Assembly: GCA_001939145.1 (NCBI GenBank)
Contig: LSRX01001330.1
Location: 63,340-127,339, forward strand
Direction: 5' to 3'
Length of the DNA stretch: 64,000 nucleotides
Source: Symbiodinium microadriaticum
Taxonomy: Eukaryota; Sar; Dinophyceae; Suessiales; Symbiodiniaceae
The notes under the pieces were generated by a model. The model saw only the letters and a program-made list of their open reading frames with translations, was not told where the DNA came from and did no database searches. Position 1 is the first letter of the stretch, and every line of letters starts with the position of its first letter. Of the stretch, positions 60,592 to 64,000 are shown piece by piece. Both the position numbers and the translations under genes were made by a program.

Positions 60592-63500
60592 TCAGGAACG
60601 CTGCGGGGGTTTACGGCTTGGCTTATTTACGACTGGAACCCAAGATGCTCTGTCTCTGGCAACACCAAATACCTGGCGGTACAAAGGAGTGTTATCCATC
60701 CAGACCAAGGAGTGTGAGGCATGTGCTTGTCGAATGTCTGCTGCTCTTGGAATGGCGTAAAATTCATGATCTATAGAGGAGTGGGGAGGGGGATTATCAG
60801 AGCGGAGGAAATTAATGCGTCGGGAGGCTTCTACGAGGCAGGACTCAGCCCAATGGGGTTTGGGTCGTCCTACTCTGTTGGCTCCTCGAGTGTGCCTATA
60901 CGCAGCTGAGGGCATAAAGGTGGCCTGTGTCTCCAATGAATCAGGGTGACGATATAAGTGGCCAAGTAGATTAAGGCGATTCTGAGAATATATTTGTGAA
61001 GGGGAGATGACTCTGCGCGAACTAAAGGCTAGTTCAGCCAGATACTGGTTTGAACATGGCGAAGAGGAAGGATTTATAACTCTGTGATAATAAGAGGATT
61101 TGATTTTAAAAATGCGTCTGAGGCATTTATAATGTATCGAGTCCATTTTCGTCAGCTGTGCTGGCGTGAGCAAGAGGCTGTCCATGGCATACATGAGAAT
61201 GGACTGCACCACCGATCGATAGACCAGCAATTTCCAGTTAGGAGGGAGGAGACCATGCTTCATCAAGGGGGAAAGCTTCTTAGAAGCTTCCATGGCTCTG
61301 GAAATCCTAGTGGAGATATTTTGATGATTGTTCGATTTGGGGTCCAGATACACCCCCAAATATTTTACTGCGTCCGGCATGGGGACGCGAAGATCATCCA
61401 CTTGTGTGGGCAAATATTGTGGATCATAGTATATGCGTTGCGTGGAGTTCAGAGCCAGGTGTTCGCACTTATCAAAGTTGAGAACTAGGCCTCTTCGGGC
61501 GCCTTCTTTCTGAACGAGATGCAGAAAGATCTGCGCTTGACCAAAGGAGTTAGATAATAGGACTGTATCATCCGCATATTCCAAATCCCAAAGAGAAGTG
61601 CCTAATCGAAGAACTCCGGAGATAATGCCGTGCTCTGCAACATATTGCGATTCTACGTTTTCAAAGAGGTGTGTGAGCACAAAACCAAATAGATAAGGAG
61701 AGAGGGGGCATCCTTGTCTAAGACCCCTGGTTTGCGTATACACTTCTGATTTATGTTTACTCTCCCGGACGGTAAAGGTGGGGTTCTGATAGAGCGATGC
61801 GATTGCTTCTCTAAAAGAGGGCGGGACTCCCATATATTCAAGAGAGGATTGTATAGAAGAGAAGGTTACTGAATCAAAGGCTTTTGCCCAATCCAAAAAG
61901 ATTGCATGGAACGCTTCTGTTTGGCGCTCGTGCACCTCCAATAAGCGGCGGAGAATATGAATAGGTTGGGTGACTGACCTGCCCGATCTAAAGCCAAATT
62001 GTGTAGGGCGTAGGCGGTGGTCGAAATGTGCCGCTAATCTTTTTTGAAGGAGAGAAGCATAAATCTTATACATTGTGTTAGTGAGGGAGATTGGTCGATA
62101 GTTAGAAAGGAGCTTTGTATCCTTTTGGTAGTTTTTGACTAGCATGACTACTTCGGAGTGTAGCCATGATGAAGGAGCCTGACCGGTTTGAAAACAATGA
62201 TTATAATGGTCGAGTAAATAAAGACGAAGTATATAAGGAGCGCCCTGTAGTAGCTCGGCTGGAATAGCGTCCGGCCCTGACGCTTTGCGTTTACCTAGCG
62301 CCCGTAAGACAATGTTAAGTTCTTCCATGGTAAATGGCCGAGCGGAGGATGGAATCTCTTCCAGCGGCGGAGAAAAAGGTTTGATTTCATCTTCTGGGGC
62401 TTTCCAGACCTGGTTGGCCAGGTAGTCCGCGAATGTTTCCGCACGCGCCGCTTTGGATACTAGTTTTCCTTTAGTACTAATGAGATTAGTGGGTGTGGGG
62501 CGGAAGTCTTTGCGTAAGGAGCGCGCTGTGTGCCATTGTTGTATGGCAGAGCCATGAAAGTCTTCCCGGAGGTGGGACATAATAAATTGTTTTTTGTCCT
62601 TGCGCGCAAGCTTCTTGATTTTATTGCGGTACTGCTTGACCTCTGCAGACGTGAGGTCAGTGCGTGATTGGAAAGAGGTGATATATTCCAAAGTAGAAGG
62701 AGAAATCCACGGTTTTTTAGGCGAAACCGGGAGTGAAGGAATGAGAGGGGTGTGTTTGCGAATTAGCTCCAATAGCCGGAGATTTTGTTCGTCTGGGGAG
62801 AGAGAGAGCCATTGATCGGTGTTGTATCCAATATCCGGAGGAGAAAGAGCGGCCGTGCGGTGGCCCGAGAAGCGACCTAAGGAGCCATATTCATGAACTC
62901 CTTTCTTGGCAAGAGAATCAGCCAATTCATTACCAAGTATACCAGAGTGACCAGCAACTTTAGAGAGAGTAACATGATGGAGAGTGCGGAGAGCTGTGAA
63001 ATACTGCTGAGCAAGCGTAACCAGCTGATGGTGTGTGTTCGGGAGCGAATCTCCCAAGATAAGGCGCATGGCATATTCAGAGTCTGTGTAGATTGTGATA
63101 TCAGAACGAGAGGGGAGATTGGCATAATAAAGAAGATAATCGAACAGCTCAATAAGCGCCTTAAGTTCACCTGTGTTATTTGAACCCCAGACTTCAGGGA
63201 GAATAGTGACATCTGTAGGTGTGGTTTTGACCGGGCCGTAGGAAACCTCCCAATATGTATCTTGGGAGGGTTCCGTAGGAGTATCGGAACTCATAGCAGC
63301 GAAACCCCAGCCGGCTGGGTTATCAGGAGAAACAATCCTATTATTAGGACATGAACCATCCGTATATGCCACAACGAAAAAACAGGAGGGACATTCAGGA
63401 GAAGGAGGATCGGGCATGTGATTATCTGTAAGAGCAAGGAGGTCTGCTTCGAGAGCAGAGTAAAAAGTTTTAGTATTTGCATAATCTAGTTTAGGCGCTA

Positions 63501-64000
63501 TCACAGGGGGAGAGCGCTCAGGATATTGACAAGAAAGTATCCCATACGAAGGCAAATGGCGGGTGTTGATCATCTGTTGAAAGAGAGAACCTGAAAATTT
63601 AAATGCTTCAGAAAGAGCGGTGGTGATTAAGACATGATCAAGGGCAGCCCAATTATCGATACTAGGGTCGTTCAACGAGTGGTCAGTACAGGTCATTTCT
63701 TTATAAGTCACAAGCTGACGAGGAGGCAACTGGGTCTGAGAGGGCGCATGTATAAGGGAATATGTGTTAAGAAAATCCTGGAGGTATACTGCGTTATCGC
63801 GATCCGCATCCTGAAGGGCCTGTCGTTTACCCCAAACATTGGGACCTAGACCCGGTGTGTCGCGGTCCATTTCTTGAGCCAAGCGAGCGTTAAAATCGCC
63901 CATTATTATTAAATGGTCCGCGTTTGAGTGTGATGAGATAAGAGTGTCAAGCGCATCCCAGAAATCATTTTTACGCGCCAAGTCCTCCTCAGAGTTTTCG
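60592..64000 (-). CDS. LINE polyprotein: AP endonuclease (partial), RNase H, reverse transcriptase
   Basis: The frame is open through the right edge (reads ENSEEDLARKNDF at the border). Numbering here counts L at 63979-63981 as residue 1. Domains: the C-terminal half of an AP-like endonuclease (LIIMGDFNARL, 24-34; ALDHVLIT, 113-120); RNase H at about 203-361 with D207 (YTDGS), E272 (TGELKAL), D300 (YTDSEYA) and D355 after GHSGILGNELAD; and reverse transcriptase at about 555-880 (KRKASGPDAIPAEL, LLSNYRPISL, IFLDWAKAFDSV, GLRQGCPLSPYLF, EYADDTVLLS at 801-810). A C-terminal tail holds NRLNLLGHLYRHP and ends PSRKPPQRS. No zinc knuckle was seen. All catalytic residues looked for are present, so it may be active. 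The RNase H domain lies before the RT, whereas plant L1-type elements carry it after. Confidence 0.85.
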   Translation of the reverse strand, partial: ENSEEDLARKNDFWDALDTLISSHSNADHLIIMGDFNARLAQEMDRDTPGLGPNVWGKRQALQDADRDNAVYLQDFLNTYSLIHAPSQTQLPPRQLVTYKEMTCTDHSLNDPSIDNWAALDHVLITTALSEAFKFSGSLFQQMINTRHLPSYGILSCQYPERSPPVIAPKLDYANTKTFYSALEADLLALTDNHMPDPPSPECPSCFFVVAYTDGSCPNNRIVSPDNPAGWGFAAMSSDTPTEPSQDTYWEVSYGPVKTTPTDVTILPEVWGSNNTGELKALIELFDYLLYYANLPSRSDITIYTDSEYAMRLILGDSLPNTHHQLVTLAQQYFTALRTLHHVTLSKVAGHSGILGNELADSLAKKGVHEYGSLGRFSGHRTAALSPPDIGYNTDQWLSLSPDEQNLRLLELIRKHTPLIPSLPVSPKKPWISPSTLEYITSFQSRTDLTSAEVKQYRNKIKKLARKDKKQFIMSHLREDFHGSAIQQWHTARSLRKDFRPTPTNLISTKGKLVSKAARAETFADYLANQVWKAPEDEIKPFSPPLEEIPSSARPFTMEELNIVLRALGKRKASGPDAIPAELLQGAPYILRLYLLDHYNHCFQTGQAPSSWLHSEVVMLVKNYQKDTKLLSNYRPISLTNTMYKIYASLLQKRLAAHFDHRLRPTQFGFRSGRSVTQPIHILRRLLEVHERQTEAFHAIFLDWAKAFDSVTFSSIQSSLEYMGVPPSFREAIASLYQNPTFTVRESKHKSEVYTQTRGLRQGCPLSPYLFGFVLTHLFENVESQYVAEHGIISGVLRLGTSLWDLEYADDTVLLSNSFGQAQIFLHLVQKEGARRGLVLNFDKCEHLALNSTQRIYYDPQYLPTQVDDLRVPMPDAVKYLGVYLDPKSNNHQNISTRISRAMEASKKLSPLMKHGLLPPNWKLLVYRSVVQSILMYAMDSLLLTPAQLTKMDSIHYKCLRRIFKIKSSYYHRVINPSSSPCSNQYLAELAFSSRRVISPSQIYSQNRLNLLGHLYRHPDSLETQATFMPSAAYRHTRGANRVGRPKPHWAESCLVEASRRINFLRSDNPPPHSSIDHEFYAIPRAADIRQAHASHSLVWMDNTPLYRQVFGVARDRASWVPVVNKPSRKPPQRS

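Larger units (their letters stand above)
60539..64000 (-). mobile_element. LINE retrotransposon, 3' part (5' end beyond window)
   Basis: One long frame with endonuclease, RNase H and reverse transcriptase domains, a 3' untranslated stretch of about 40 bp (60550-60591), and an 11-base poly(A) tail, seen as T at 60539-60549 on the plus strand. On the plus strand CCCTAAACCC directly precedes the T run. Base composition is more AT-rich than the flanking GC-rich DNA. The frame is uninterrupted over 3.4 kb, so the copy looks young. Confidence 0.8.

Overview
The window looks like nuclear DNA of a dinoflagellate, probably of the Symbiodinium/Prorocentrum/Polarella kind, though the species cannot be fixed from sequence alone. 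The reasons are dense plant-type telomere-like 7-mers (TTTAGGG/CCCTAAA and one-base variants) scattered in both orientations between all other features, very sparse genes, low-complexity DNA everywhere, and two copies of a membrane protein carrying a PAS-like C-terminal domain of a type I associate with dinoflagellates. No rRNA, tRNA, CRISPR array or bacterial-style operon was seen.

Layout. 1-4.2 kb: telomere-like DNA and short foldback elements. 4.2-6.2 kb: a decayed minus-strand coding region of unknown identity. 6.3-9.9 kb: telomere-like tracts and microsatellites. 9.95-11.5 kb: a complete-looking DNA transposon with an IS1595/ISXO2-type transposase and 20-bp terminal inverted repeats that begin with a C run. 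11.5-29 kb: gene-poor, with telomere-like tracts, a 54-bp minisatellite at 20.4-21.3 kb, a 208-bp higher-order telomere-like repeat at 24.1-24.8 kb, a 42-bp one at 27 kb, and many foldback elements. 29-32 kb: a minisatellite, a possible exon, and a GNAT-like gene with coiled-coil repeats. 33.6-36.1 kb: a degenerate repeat array that changes orientation twice. 37.1-40.8 kb: PAS-family gene A (minus). 41-48.3 kb: more repeats, including a large tetranucleotide array at 45.6-47.2 kb. 48.4-54.9 kb: a DIRS-like tyrosine-recombinase retroelement (minus), treated as a fossil. 57.3-59.3 kb: PAS-family gene B (minus). 60.5-64 kb: the 3' part of a LINE (minus), open through the right edge, with an RNase H domain placed before the reverse transcriptase.

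The most unusual signal is a collection of at least ten families of short (about 70-115 bp) near-palindromic elements, more than 20 copies in 64 kb. Several families share an AT-rich core resembling TATATTCC...TTATTATGG, and the elements often abut telomere-like repeats. Some lie in an expanded intron of PAS gene A that is much shorter in paralogue B. They look like MITEs or introner-like elements.

The genes do not form a pathway. The host content is the PAS membrane paralogue pair, the GNAT/coiled-coil gene and a few uncertain exons. The rest is mobile DNA and satellite-like sequence.
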